The translations under genes were made by a program, and so were the position numbers. This document shows positions 1 through 11,134 of a stretch of 64,000 nucleotides of DNA, one piece after another. Position 1 is the first letter of the stretch, and every line of letters starts with the position of its first letter. The stretch covers positions 258,001 through 322,000 of the forward strand of contig CANXME010000298.1 of the NCBI GenBank assembly GCA_948144175.1. The letters are read 5' to 3'. The DNA is from Closterium sp. NIES-65 (lineage: Eukaryota; Streptophyta; Zygnematophyceae; Desmidiales; Closteriaceae). The notes below the pieces were generated by a model. The model made no database searches. It was not told where the DNA came from and was given only the letters and a program-made list of their open reading frames with translations.

Positions 1-242
1 ACCTTGCATACCCTCTTAGCATCTTGGCACGCTATGTTGCTCCTGGGAGACATCGACGAGAGCACATGGCTGGAGCGAAGAGGGTGTTGCGCTACGTGTG
101 CAGTACGTCGGGCATGGGGCTAGTGCTTGGAGGGCGACGTCGAGTGGTCCTCACAGGTCACGCTGACGCTTCTTGGGCTGACGACCAGGCTCTGCAGCGG
201 TCCTCACAGGGTTACACCTTCTGCCCGAGTTCCAGCTCTGTT
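1..242 (+). pseudogene. Copia RNase H fragment (short-LTR copia family)
   Basis: The translation shows the copia tail from the end of the reverse transcriptase into RNase H, including LRYVCSTSGMGLVLGG and TGHADASWADD (first RNase H aspartate region). It is nearly the same as the copia D pseudogene near 50150-50390. The reading breaks after the SSSSVS position (about 240), where intact copies continue SWRATRSSS. The left end is the window edge, so the true start is unknown. It abuts opposite-strand DNA of another copia at 243. Confidence 0.85.
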
Positions 243-290
243 TCACCACCAGTAGGACCCCCAGAACGAGGGGACGTGGAAGCCAGTCAG
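243..290 (-). pseudogene. Severed piece of the older minus-strand copia (protease-side region)
   Basis: Read on the minus strand, this joins in frame to the sequence that stops at 6688 once the 291-6682 insertion and one GTCAG copy are removed. The joined reading gives GSLTGFHVPSF, matching the LTGLYLPSF block that follows the protease in the intact copia B. It then runs into a stop at the junction with the plus-strand fragment, so the older element is also broken here. Confidence 0.7.
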
Positions 291-1064
291 TGTTGTTCAG
301 GATCCGTCACTTTGAGAGCTTACGACGAACTCATTACTCGACTAAACGCAAATCTGCTCAGTAGGAAGTTGCGCCTTAGGCTTAGCTACCATCTCCAAGT
401 TGAATCAGTTGTTAAGTTGGTCTATAGAGTGAGGTCCAAGTAAACACGTCTAGCAGCCGCATGACTAGAATGGTAGAGGAAGTACAAGCATTAGGGCATA
501 GAAAGGTGGAGTTGGGGAACCTCCAAGAGAACCATGAGAGGGAATGGGTTCTCCAAGAGCTAGGGAAGGATGGTAGGAACCTTCCTAGCAGCAAGGATGC
601 AACCCTCATCATGAGGTCCTTGAGGTGTCACATGCAAACTCCAATCTAGTTGGATTTTGCCTAGGTGTTGCAACATTTGCAACCCATGCTAGAAAATTCT
701 AGCCACCCCAATCCAAAAGTCAAAGTTGCCTTCCTAACCACCCAAACAAAGACCCCTTTATAGTCATGTTCCAAGTAATCACCCAAATTAGATATAACCC
801 CAAAAGATAATAAGAAATCCAAATCTTGGAAATCTTGTAACTTCGGCCATCTTGGTCGGAATAAGGCGATCTTTGTGTCGTTGGAAAGCTCTGGATTTCT
901 CCAGCATGATCAAGCATTTAGACTTGGAGAAAAAATACAGAGATGATAATATCCAACAGCCATGCACAATGACATACGCTCATGCAAATCATGCAAGCAC
1001 AAATAGCACGAGCACTCGGCAGGACGTTAGGATGACATGCACTCAGAATGACGTGCATCCAACA
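291..1064 (-). repeat. 3' LTR of copia-1
   Basis: Direct repeat of 5909-6682 with scattered substitutions. It ends ATCCAACA beside the polypurine tract. The 5' flank GTCAG is the target duplication. Confidence 0.93.
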
Positions 1065-1080
1065 AACTCCCCCTCAGACT
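1065..1080 (-). other. Polypurine tract of copia-1
   Basis: On the minus strand the bases just before the 3' LTR read GTCTGAGGGGGAGTT, a purine-rich block in the position used to prime plus-strand DNA synthesis. About 100 bp of untranslated, CA-rich sequence separates it from the end of RNase H. Confidence 0.75.
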
Positions 1081-1179
1081 AACGGACTGCATGCACACAC
1101 ACCCACACACATACATAGTCTCATGCACACAATCACACATGCATTCATGACACTGCTGCCTTCACTAGTGCAATGCCAT

Positions 1180-4100
1180 GCCACACATCTTAGCACACTT
1201 CGAATGTGCGCTCTCGGGAAGTCTCTTGGTGAGAAAATCTGCCGCCTGCTTGCTAGCCTTCACATGGTGAAGCTCAAGAGCTCCCTCCTTCACCATCTGC
1301 CTCACCTAGTGCCACTTAATCTTCATGTACTTGTTCAGCCCATTCAGGATAGGATTATTGGTCATGCCAATAGCAGCCTCGCTGTCGGAGAAAAGTGGTG
1401 TAGGTCCCTCCTGTTCAGCTCCCATGTCCTCCAGCAACTTCCTCAGGAGCACGATCTCCTTGATGGCATGGTACATCGCCATGTACTCTGCCTCTCCGGA
1501 AGACTGAGCAATCTCACTCTGCTTCTTGGACCTCCAGCTCACTGGTCCACCTCCTACCATGCACACAAAGCCGCCAACCGATGACTGATCCTCATCCTCT
1601 GAGGCCCATGTGGCGTCGGTGAAGCACGACAGCTTCAAGGTACCAGGCGTGACCCCATCTGCTCCAATCTGTTTCAGCTGGCCGCCAGCTGAAAACTGAA
1701 CACCAGCAGATGCTGTTGATCTGAGGTAGCGCACCAAGCGCTTTGCCACCTCCAACTGCTCCACAGTGGGCCGTTGCACAACTCTGGCCAGCTGCCCCAC
1801 TCCGAATGAAGCATAAGGTCGCGTATGCACAGCTGCATACATCACACTCCCAATGAGTGACTGGTACTCATTCTGCTGCTCATCCTCGAGTACATCATCC
1901 TCCTCAGCTGCCTTCTTCAGTTTGAAGCCCACAGGGAACGGTGTCATCACAGTGCGACCCCCAGTCACACCATACGGCTCCATGACACCAGAGATGTAGT
2001 GTGACTGATGCACCTTCAGCCACCTCCTCTCAACATCCCTCTCAATCTGCAGCCCCAAGTAGTCGTGGACATCCCCCAGCATCTTGCACTTGAAGTTGTC
2101 CATCAGCAGCTTCTGTGTCCTCTCAATCTGCTCCATGGAAAGTGAGAACAGCAGTATGTCATCGACATACACCAACAGCAAAAGCAGCTGCTCCCCCTCT
2201 CCAAGCAGAAACAAGCTGTGATCCGCCTGGGACGTCTTGAAGCCTCCACCCAGCAGCACCTCCTCCAGCTTCTCGTACCAACACCTCGGAGTTTGCTTAA
2301 GGCCATAGATGGCCTTCTTAAGCTTGCACACCCGGCTGGTCCCATCATCATAGCCATCGGGCTGCGCCATGTAGACATCCTCCAGTAGTATTCCATTGAG
2401 GAACGCAGTGGTGATATGCATCTGCTTCACATGCCACCCCTTCACAGCTGCGCCAGCCATCAAACTCCTCAATGTCACTAGCTTAGCAACAGGAGCGAAG
2501 ATCTCCCCAAAGTCGGCCTTCTCCTTCTGCTGAAACCCCTTGGCAACCAAACGGCTCTTGAACCGCTCCAACGCACCATCAGCTCCACTCTTCACTTTGA
2601 AGACCCACTTGCTGCTGATCGGCCGTCGCCCCTCGGGTAACTCAACAAGCTCCCAAGTCCCATTCTCAAAGAGACTGTTGAACTCCGCATCCATGGCAGC
2701 CTTCCACTCCTCCTTCTGGGGTCCACTGAGTGCCTCCTCCACTGTGGCTGGTTCTCCAGGCAAGGGTATGAAGAAACAGAACGCCATCTCCTCATCCTCT
2801 CCCTCATCCGTCTGAACCGCCATGGCACCTTGCTTGGGTCCTCCCAAACGGCTATACTTCAGCCTTGAGGGTCCAGCTGCCACTCTCTTCTCACGGGTTA
2901 CAATCTGCTGCCCATGTGGTGAAGCTCCTCTCTGCACACTCCTCTTGGTGACCTTGGCGTTTGCAGCAGGCTCGGGCTGAGATGGTGAGTCCACATGTGC
3001 CGACTCATCCTCCAACCCCTCCTCTCCAGCAGGACCAGAAACTTGCTGCTCACCACCGCCACTGTGGTCACTGGTCAGCTCTGACCCGTGGAGTTCATCA
3101 AGGTGCAGCTGAACCTCCCCCACTGCAGACCGCTCAATTTCCTGCAGACGCAAGCCAATCTGCACCTGCTGCTGCTGCTGCCAGTCCTTGTACATGACGT
3201 CCTCCACAAATTTGACGTCACGGCTGACCAGCGTCCTCTTGCTCTTGAGGTCCCACATCAGCCACCCCTTCGAGTCAGGAGCCGTCCCAAGATGGACAGC
3301 CAACACAGCAGCAACTTCCAGCTTGTGCCTCTGCTCCTTAGGCACCATCACAAGCCCCATGCAGCCCCACACACGCAGCATGTCAATAGATGGCTTCTTC
3401 CCAAGCCAACGCTCATACGGCACCCAATGTTTGTCGCCAACATGCGTCAAGACCCTGTTCTTGACCGTGATGACATGGCGAACGGCATCAGGCCAGAACT
3501 TGTAGGGCATCCCAGCAGCCCCCAACAAGGTCTTAGCCGCCTCGCCAATAGTCCGGTTGGCACGCTCAGCAATGCCGTTCTGCTGCGGTGTTCCAGGGCA
3601 GGTCAGCTGATGTCGGATGCCATTTCTCTTGAGGTGAATTCCGCTCCAAGGAACTCTCCACCTCGGTCGCTCCTAAGCACCTTCACCAGCCGCATCGCTT
3701 GCCGCTCCACCATCGGCAACCAATCCTCCTTGATCGCCGCTGCAGCATCGCTCTTCTTGGACAAGGGATGCGCCCACGTAAAACGGCTCCATTCGTCCAC
3801 CATGGTAAGGAATTACAGCACTCCCCCAGTCCCATCAGTACTCATAGGACCCACCAGGTCCATGTGCACCACCTCCAATGGTGCCTTCGCTGATCCCTCC
3901 GCTCGTGGGAACGGGAACCGCGCAAACTTGTTTTGCATGCACGCCTCGCAGCTGCCATAGTGAGTGCCATCTCCTTGCAGTTGCAGCCCATGCACGCACT
4001 TCTCCTTGTGCATCACCTCCAATGTAGAAACAGCCACGTGTGCGAGCCGCCGATGCCAAGTCTCCCAATCCGCTTGGCCCGAGGTAGCCGACGCCTTCAC

Positions 4101-4814
4101 CGCCGCGCTTCCTCCAATCAGCTCCTCTCCTTGCACACCTTGTTGCTCCTCCTCGGTGACACTCTCCTCCATAGATGCCGCCGCTGCCGTCTTGCCCGAT
4201 TTCCGCCAAGGGAGGATCGGGATCTGCCACATCCGCTTGTGGACATCTCCCTTCCATTGCAGGTCCCAAATAAGGAGCTCATCGTTGTAGGCACGATAGC
4301 GCTCCGAGCCAACCGTCTCGGTGTTCACACCCGCATCTCCCAACCAGCCGGTAGAAATCAGGTTCGCACACAAGTCCGGCACCCACAGCATCAGCCCCAC
4401 GAGCTCTCTATCTGCTCCCATGAACTTGGCGCATCCCATGCCCATGACCTTGGCCTTGGCGCCCGTCGCGGATGTGACTGTAGAGATGGGTGCGGGCTGA
4501 ATCTCATCAAGTAGGTCCGTACGAGGAGTCATGTGCCAAGAGCTCCCTGAGTCAATCACCCAATGGGTGAGGGGGTGTAGGAGAACCTTGGCAGCCATAG
4601 CGTGGTCGGTTGCGCCTTCGTTCACGAAGAAGAAGAACCCGGCCTTTCGCTCCTCAGATTTGCCGCCTTTCTCCTCATCCTTCTCCTCTCCACTAGCTCC
4701 CATGACTCCCCCACTCCTCGTGCCACCACGCTGGTTGCTTGATGAAGGCGGGGTCCAATCCTTGGGTCGTTGGTAGCACTTCCGCCAACGATGTCCGCGC
4801 TTCTTGCAGTAGAA
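1180..4814 (-). pseudogene. Copia-1 pol (protease-integrase-RT-RNase H), disrupted
   Basis: Reading from the right: a zinc-knuckle remnant; protease VIDSGSSWHMT; pre-integrase WHRRLAHV with CEACMQNK; integrase DLVGPM, SDRGGEF and PQQNGIAER (the D, D, E residues); reverse transcriptase with YVDDILLFS; RNase H with FTDATWASEDE, SSGEAEYMA and FSDSEAA. Breaks: a TGA at 4815 in place of the first zinc-knuckle cysteine; a TAA at about 3813 within the integrase; a frameshift near 3635 between GGEF and the GIRHQLT block; a TAG at about 1307 in the RNase H tail, after which VKEGALELHHVKASKQAADFL is still readable. All catalytic residues survive, so the decay is by point lesions. This family is distinct from the short-LTR copia elements elsewhere in the window. 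Confidence 0.9.
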
Positions 4815-5672
4815 TCACACCTCCCCTTGACCCCCGCCGCCATCCTCCTTAAGGTTATCCTTATTCTTGCCCTTCCACTTCTTCTTGAAGCCACTCTTTC
4901 CACCTCCAACTCCATGGCCAGCCCCCTCCTTCGAGCGCTCCACACTCCGCCGCCGCAAGTCCTCCTCTAGGATGCGCGCGCGAATATAATCCACGCTCCA
5001 TTGGGGTTGTTGGGAGTTGAGGTTGATTGCAAGGACGGACCACGACTCTGGCAGCCGTATCACGATCTCCACGCATTGCACAAGCTCCGGGTACACCACA
5101 CCGCCACCTTGGAGCTTCGTGAAGATGTCCCGCATCTCATCCAACACCGGTTGCATCGGCTCTCCATCAACGAACTTGATTTCGCGCACCCGCCGCGCGA
5201 GTAGCACAATGCCGGTAGCATGTGTCGGTGAGTGCACATCCAGAAGCTTCCTCCAAGCCTTGGGGCCACACTTTGGATCACCCAAGAGGTCCTTGATGTG
5301 GTCAAGTTGCCGTCCGCCCACCGCTTGCACCATGAGCATGTACGCGTCGAACGATCGCTTCATCCACGCTCCTTTCAGCTCCGCGGCCTCCGGCATCTTC
5401 TCCTTTCCCTCCACCAAATCCAATAGCTTGTATTGGATATACATCGGCCTCCTGCAGAAACTCCAGTGCTCGTAGTCCTCCCCCATGAATTTCTCAATAG
5501 AGAAAGCTTTCATAGGATCCACGGTAGTAGGAGATGGTGTAGAAGATGTAGGTAGCGTAGGGTTGGCTGGTTGGTGAGTCCCCACTCCTCCACCAGCAAC
5601 TACCCCCTGCTCTCTAGCCTCTCTATTTCTATCCATCTCGCCACTAGCACCTCCAGAGTTCGTACCAACCAT
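4815..5672 (-). CDS. Copia-1 gag (285 codons to a premature stop)
   Basis: The frame opens at an ATG at 5672, about 235 bp inside the 5' LTR. A low-complexity N-terminus is followed by the copia gag core (KFMGEDYEHWSF, ending near IRARILEEDLRRR) and a basic Gly/Lys-rich tail. The frame ends at TGA, directly before FYCKKRGHRWRKC. The lost codon is the first cysteine of a CX2CX4HX4C zinc knuckle, so the parent gene was a gag-pol fusion read straight through. Gag packages the element RNA into virus-like particles. It is probably non-functional now because pol is cut off. Confidence 0.8.
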   Translation of the reverse strand: MVGTNSGGASGEMDRNREAREQGVVAGGGVGTHQPANPTLPTSSTPSPTTVDPMKAFSIEKFMGEDYEHWSFCRRPMYIQYKLLDLVEGKEKMPEAAELKGAWMKRSFDAYMLMVQAVGGRQLDHIKDLLGDPKCGPKAWRKLLDVHSPTHATGIVLLARRVREIKFVDGEPMQPVLDEMRDIFTKLQGGGVVYPELVQCVEIVIRLPESWSVLAINLNSQQPQWSVDYIRARILEEDLRRRSVERSKEGAGHGVGGGKSGFKKKWKGKNKDNLKEDGGGGQGEV

Positions 5673-5908
5673 ATTGAGGCCTTATGAACGGTGGAAACTT
5701 AAGAAATCGTTTGGAGAGAATTCTACCAGACATTTCGATTCTACGAAAATCGCCGTCCCGAACTAGATACTTCGAATTAAAATGTGATTCGACCACCAAT
5801 TGAACGTTCGTAAGCTGAGCTACTAGAACATGGTCTCACTCGACAACATTGGTTGACAATTAACGACGATTCGTCGTCTCAAAGTCGACTACCCGCTCTT
5901 ATATCACT
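5673..5908 (-). other. Leader of copia-1 with primer-binding site
   Basis: The minus strand just inside the 5' LTR reads AGTGATATAAGAGCGGG, a diverged form of the plant initiator-Met tRNA site TGGTATCAGAGC. The rest of the leader, up to the gag ATG at 5672, is AT-richer and has no ORF. Confidence 0.6.
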
Positions 5909-6682
5909 TGTTGTTCAGGATCCGTCACTTTGAGAGCTTACGACGAACTCATTACTCAACTAAACGCAAATCTGCTCAGTAGGAAGTTGCGCCTTAGGCT
6001 TAGCTACCATCTCCAAGTTGAATCAGTTGTTAAGATGGTCTACAGAGTGAGAACCAAGTAAAAACGTCTAGCAGCCGCATGACTAGAATGGTAGAGGAAG
6101 TACAAGCATTAGGGCACAGAAAGTTGGAGTCGGGGAACCTCCAAGAGAACCATGAGAGGGAAGGGGTTCTCCAAGAGCTAGGGAAGGATGGTACGAACCT
6201 TCCTAGCAGCAAGGATGCAACCCTCATCATGAGGTCCTTGAGGTGTCACATGCAAAATCCAATCTAGTTGGATTTTGCCTAGGTGTTGCAACATTTGCAA
6301 CCCATGCTAGAAACTTCTAGCCACCCCAATCCAAAAGTCAAAGTTGCCTTCCGAACCACCCAACCAAAGATCCCTTTATAGTCATGTCCCAAGTAATCAC
6401 CCAAATTATATATAACTCCAAAAGGTAATAAGAAATCCAAATCTTTGAAATCTTCTAACTTGGGCGATCTTGGTCGGAATAAGGCGATCTTTGTGTCGTT
6501 GGAAAGCTTTGGATTTCTCCAGCATGATCAAGCACTTAAACTTGGAGAAAAAACACAGAGATGATAATATCCAACAACCATGCACAATGACATACGCTCA
6601 TGCAAATCATGCAAGCACAAATAGCACGAGCACTCGGCACGACGTTATGATGACATGCACTCAGAATGACGTGTATCCAACA
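5909..6682 (-). repeat. 5' LTR of copia-1
   Basis: 774-bp direct repeat of 291-1064. The promoter for element transcription is expected here. Flank 6683-6687 is GTCAG. Confidence 0.93.
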
Positions 6683-8364
6683 GTCAGAGACCCAGTGGGA
6701 ACAGTAGGGCACAGAAGAGTAGTAGTGTAGCGAGCAGTGACTGGTCCCGAGGTGGGATCAGCCAAAGCTACAGAGACCGGCGCCGGAAGCGGAGTAAGTG
6801 TCATGTGGTCCCGGACGAAGCAGTGCGAAGCCCCAGAGTCCGAAGTGAAAGACAGCGAAGTGACCTCCGAAGTAGCTCCAGGACTAGTGTCTACACAAGT
6901 GTCTACACTAGCAACAGGCAACTTAGCAAGACTAGCACCTAAGCTAACAACACTCGAGTAAACAAAGTCAGAAGCACTAGAGTTTTCAACAGCATACATA
7001 GCATGAGGAGTTCCTAAGAGATCAACTAACTGAGAAGCTAACATGCCCCAAAGAGCGGAGCCGTACGTTTGAACAAGAGGAAACCAGTCAGAGGCAGGGC
7101 CGCCAACGCCGAAGGCCAAGCGAACTGTGTCATTGAGCTGAGCAAAACACTGACAAGGAGGGTGGGTGCGGCCACAAGGCTGGCCTCGGCGAGCACATGT
7201 CAAAAGCTGATAGGTGCAAGAAGGGTGAACAACACCTCCCTGGGGCTGGCGCTGTCCTGGCTCCGAAACCTGCTGCTACAAGGGGTGCTGCAAAGGGAGG
7301 GGTTGGTGCTGCCCCTGGGCCAGGTACCACGCCGCTGCTCCACCCGTCACGGCCGGCAGACTAGAAGGTGGCGGACAAGCCCGGGTGTTGCCTCCACCAG
7401 CTGCAGTAGGGGAGTCACTAGCCGCTGCATGAGACGCCTCTCCAGGCCCTGCGCTCCCGCCGCCACCAGTCGGCACGCCACCCCCGCCACCTCCGCCGCC
7501 AACGCCTCCACCGCCGCCGCCACCTGTACCCTGACCACCCCTCTTGCCACCTCTACCTCAAGACCGCGAAGAAGTTGTAACAGCAGCTGCGGTCACATCA
7601 ATAGCAGCAGTGGCGAGAGAGGCTGTAAAGGTGGGCAGCTTAGGGACAGTGCACGCGTGGAACAATGGAGGGGGCACAACACCAGAGGCAGAGGCTACGG
7701 AGCGGAGGCTGCTCTCGACGTCCTTGAGCGCAGACTCAATGACCTCGATAGTGAGCTCACCAGGGTGCTTCAGGAGAAGCGTGTCACGGACCGAGGCAAG
7801 GCGGTCAGGGAGGCTAGTGGCGATGAAATAGATAGTAATCGCCATGGGGGCAAGAAGCTGTGCAAGCTGTGCCTCAGTGCAAGCAGCGCAGTAGCTAGAA
7901 TCAAGCGAGCGGAGGTGAGAAATCAAGTCAGCAGAGTGCTCAAACGAGTCGAGGTCAGGGAACAGGAACGGTAGGAAGAGTCGGCCAAGAGAGACAGTGG
8001 TGGGAGTAGCGTAGCGGGCCTTAATCGCAGTCAGGAACTCACTAGCAGTGCGAACCTAAGTGAAGTGGGCCTCCTCAGACTCAAGGAGGAGGCTGCTAAG
8101 AGCGATGCAGGCCGCAGCGTCACGCGACTTCCACGCCGTCAGGTCAGCACGCTGGCGGGTATAGCGGTCCCTGGCTGTGTCGTCAGGGGCGGTGCCTAAA
8201 GGAGTAGGGTCGTCGGGCGCTGGAAGGTCACAAGTACCGTGCGCCCAAAGGGACTCGCCCGCCTGAACCTGATTCTCTAAAAGGCGACGCACGCGTAAGA
8301 GCCAGACCGGAAACTCGAGCGGTCTACCGTGAGCATCAAAGCGAAGAACCCTAGGGGTCGCCAT
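6683..8364 (-). pseudogene. Older short-LTR copia: gag and protease region, decayed
   Basis: The gag ATG is at 8364 (MATPRVLRFDAHGRP), matching the MATPNVLTFDAEGRA start of copia B. The gag frame is readable to about 7558, with a stop near 8056. A Gly/Pro-rich low-complexity stretch follows. Then come an altered zinc-binding motif (CARRGQPCGRTHPPCQC) and the protease FTSDSGASHCFVRD. The element is interrupted at 6683 by copia-1; a few codons continue at 243-290. Reverse transcriptase and RNase H are not found, so it is truncated as well as mutated. Confidence 0.85.
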
Positions 8365-8589
8365 AGTATAAGTAGAAACGATAAGTCCGGCGGCGGGTGG
8401 CACTGGTAGGGACGGTGGGCGGCTAGGGTAAGTCCGTGACGGGCGCAAAACGCGGGCGCAACGGGGCTAGGGGCGGTCCCGCGGCGGACTGAACGAGTAG
8501 GCGCAGCGGTGCGAAGGAAGGGCCTAACGAGTGGGCCCACAGCGGACTTAACGAGGAGGCGTGGCGGCTGGCTGAACTGGCAGACGCAG

Positions 8590-9232
8590 GGGCTGTAAGG
8601 GAGGGCCTATGGCGGCTGTAACGGAAGACCCGCGGAGTGCCTTACAAGCAGGCCCGGCAGCGGGCGGTACGGGCAGGCGCAGTGGCGGTAAGGGAGGGCC
8701 CGCGGCGGGCCTAACGAGCAGGCGCGGCGAGAGGCTAGGGCAGGGCCCGCGACGGGCGCGAAAGGCAAGCGCTGCAGGCGGCTAGGGCGGGCCCGCGACG
8801 GGCTGAATGGCAGGCACGACGAGAGGCTAGGGTGGGGCCCGCGACGGGCGCGAAAGGCAAGGCCCTCAACGGGCCTAACGAACAGGCACGGCGGCAGCCT
8901 AACTGGCAGGTGCGGTGGCGGCCTAACGGGCAGACGCGGCGGCGCAAAGACAGGGCCTGCGGTGGGCGTGACGGGCAGACGCAGCGGCGCGAAGGGAGAG
9001 CCCTCGACAGGCCCAACGGGCATTTGCGGCGACAGCCTAACGGGCACGCGCGGCGGCAGCCTAACGGGCAGGCACGGCGGCGAACTAACGGGCAGGCACA
9101 GCGGCGACCTAACGGGCAGGAGCGGCAGCGCGGTGGGCATAACGGGCAAGCGCGACGGTGCGAAGGCAGGGCCCGCGGCGGGCCTAACGGGCAGGCGCGA
9201 CGGCAGCCTAACGGGCACGCGAGCGGGAAAAA
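8590..9232 (-). repeat. GC-rich tandem-repeat leader of the older copia
   Basis: Imperfect short repeats such as CGGGCAGGCGCGGCGGC and CCTAACGGGCAGG lie between the gag start and the element's 5' end. The same position is filled by a different GC-rich array in copia A, B, E and F. Long open frames here on both strands are composition artefacts. No 5' LTR follows at 9232, so the element is 5' truncated. Confidence 0.6.
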
Positions 9233-11134
9233 CCAGAATCAGGATCATTTTGAGCGAAGGTTTCTTCTAGTTACAATTCGCGTGATGGGCTGCTAGTGTA
9301 TAGTTACCATATTCGTTAAGCGAGTTACCAAACGTGTTAAGCGAGTTACCAAACGTGTTAAGCGAGTTACCAAACGCGTTGAAATCGTTACCGTACGCGT
9401 TTTAGTGCCCCATGTAAGTTACCATTGACATATTTTCCCTATAATGTTCGCTCATTTCAAGATGTACTTTTTGCTTAGATAGTGCAATCTTCATTCACTC
9501 ACTCAATTGCACTCGTAACACTGGGTTTTTGAAAACAGCGGTACACATGATGCCCGTTTGAGCCACTCCCGGTTGCCTTGTAAAGGAGGCTTATAAGTTG
9601 TGACCCGCATTTCGTCTAAATTTTGTCGATTCGCAGCTAGTAAAAAAGGATTCGTCAGGTGCTTCTAAAACCTTTGTAACCTATTCGTTGACATTTTGAC
9701 TTCAGTCTCTTCACTGTGACTTCGGTCTGTTCGTTACTATTGGTTCATAACGCAACTTGCGCGACGTGCTTGTAACGGGCGTGCAACTGGCTGGGTAAAA
9801 ATCCTCGGGTGCAGGGTTTCCATCTGGTGCAGGGCAAATTCGCGTGCACGGGCTGGGCATCATGTGTACCGTGTTCCCTTGACTCCCAGCTTTCTGTATG
9901 GTAAAATTATCGTCAGGAATCAGTGCTGATCCCGTCAGGAAGGCTCGACGCTATTGGTTCCAAGGGAAATGCTCCTTCAGTTGTTACATTTTCCGTCCAG
10001 AGCCTAGTACAGTTCACCACTGTATTCCCCACAGTCGGAAACAGAGCTGACGATTCAAGGGCAAATGCCCTTAATGCCCTGAACATTAAGGGTTGGGTTC
10101 GTCCCAGCTTCTGAAGTTTAAGGATTGGGTTTGAGGGCAGCCCGTCCTCGCAAAGTGCTGGTTGTGGGCCTAACTCGGATTTCAAGTGCCGATCCCCCGG
10201 CTAGCCCTTATCGTCCCACACTAATACTCCCTCCCTCCCATTCCCTCACCAGTCCCTCCGCCTCTCCCAGCCACTTCACTACTTCCTTTTCCCATCCCCG
10301 TCAAATCCATCGACATGGTTCGTACCTCAGCCTATTGCCTAGCTGGCTCTTAGTAGTTTGCCTAGGATAACGGACCCGAACAGATGTAGGTTTTCCTTAG
10401 CGCAAGCGCAAAAAACTTGGTAGCCCTGATTTCAAGTGCCAGGTTTGCTCTCAGCCCGTAACTTTTGGGGCACCTCAGCCTCTCAAGTTCTGGCTCCAAA
10501 CCAATCGACAGCCCTGGTCGGAAATTGACTGAAATTCTGAAGGCAATTTCTGGCAAATGCATGCCACTCACCACCATTCCTCACGAAACTGAGGGTGAGT
10601 GAGTGACAGTCGCACGGGAAAAAACAAATAGGTGGCAGGCGGTTTGAGTCGTTTGCGAGAGTTTTTTTGTGCGCGCTACAGTGGTCGGAGATCTTACCGC
10701 ACCTGATAACCACCTCTGCTCTGGAGAGTCTTTGGTTAGCAGTTCCTAGGTAACTTCCGCTGAGCCGAGACTGCTCTCGTTGTTTTTCTCTCGAGTCTCG
10801 AAGACCTATGTAGCGGAAAGTTTCTGCTGCACTCAGAAACCGCATAGTGCTACTGTGTGAAATACGTGCTTGACATTTATTTCCCTACCCCCTTATCACG
10901 CGCCGCTCCCTGCGCTGCAATGTCAACTTATCACGATGCACTCCGTTGAGCCTTCCATGAGCGATATCTATCAAATGTGTGAACCGAACAGGTCACCGTG
11001 TTTCAAACACGTTCGATAACTTAATCTGCTGTTGCACGTCGTTTAATCTACCTCCGCTGATGGTAGTTTGCGTGTGTTTTTCGGCGGAGTGACGGTGCAA
11101 CGACTTTTTCTAACACGCCAACAAACGGACCGCC
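9233..11134. other. Intergenic region upstream of the TBL-like gene
   Basis: About 1.9 kb with no convincing ORF and no similarity to other parts of the window. The G+C is lower than in the flanking element leaders. It should contain the TBL promoter, but I could not single out a TATA box or start site. The only clear structure is the short repeat at 9314-9380. Confidence 0.6.
9314..9380. repeat. Three-copy 21-bp tandem repeat
   Basis: The unit is close to GTTAAGCGAGTTACCAAACGT, repeated three times with few changes. A decayed fourth copy (CGTTGAAATCGTTACCGTACG) follows. Confidence 0.8.

Larger units (their letters stand above)
291..6682 (-). mobile_element. Ty1/copia retrotransposon 'copia-1', complete but coding-defective
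   Basis: Two 774-bp direct LTRs (291-1064 and 5909-6682), both starting TGTTGTTCAGG and ending CCAACA, bound a minus-strand gag-pol. A 5-bp target duplication GTCAG lies at 286-290 and 6683-6687. The internal order is gag, zinc knuckle, protease, integrase, reverse transcriptase, RNase H, which is the copia order. The LTRs differ at several positions, so the insertion is not recent. The coding region carries stops and a frameshift. It sits inside an older copia of a different, short-LTR family, whose reading frame is restored across the duplication. Confidence 0.95.

Noticed and set aside
412..917. Small frames inside the copia-1 LTRs (also at 6030-6730)
   Set aside because: They are duplicated because the LTR is duplicated, differ by frame-neutral noise only in part, and have no domain.
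8607..9296. Open frames in the GC-rich stretch right of the older copia
   Set aside because: Low-complexity repeats in a copia leader position; no conserved domain.
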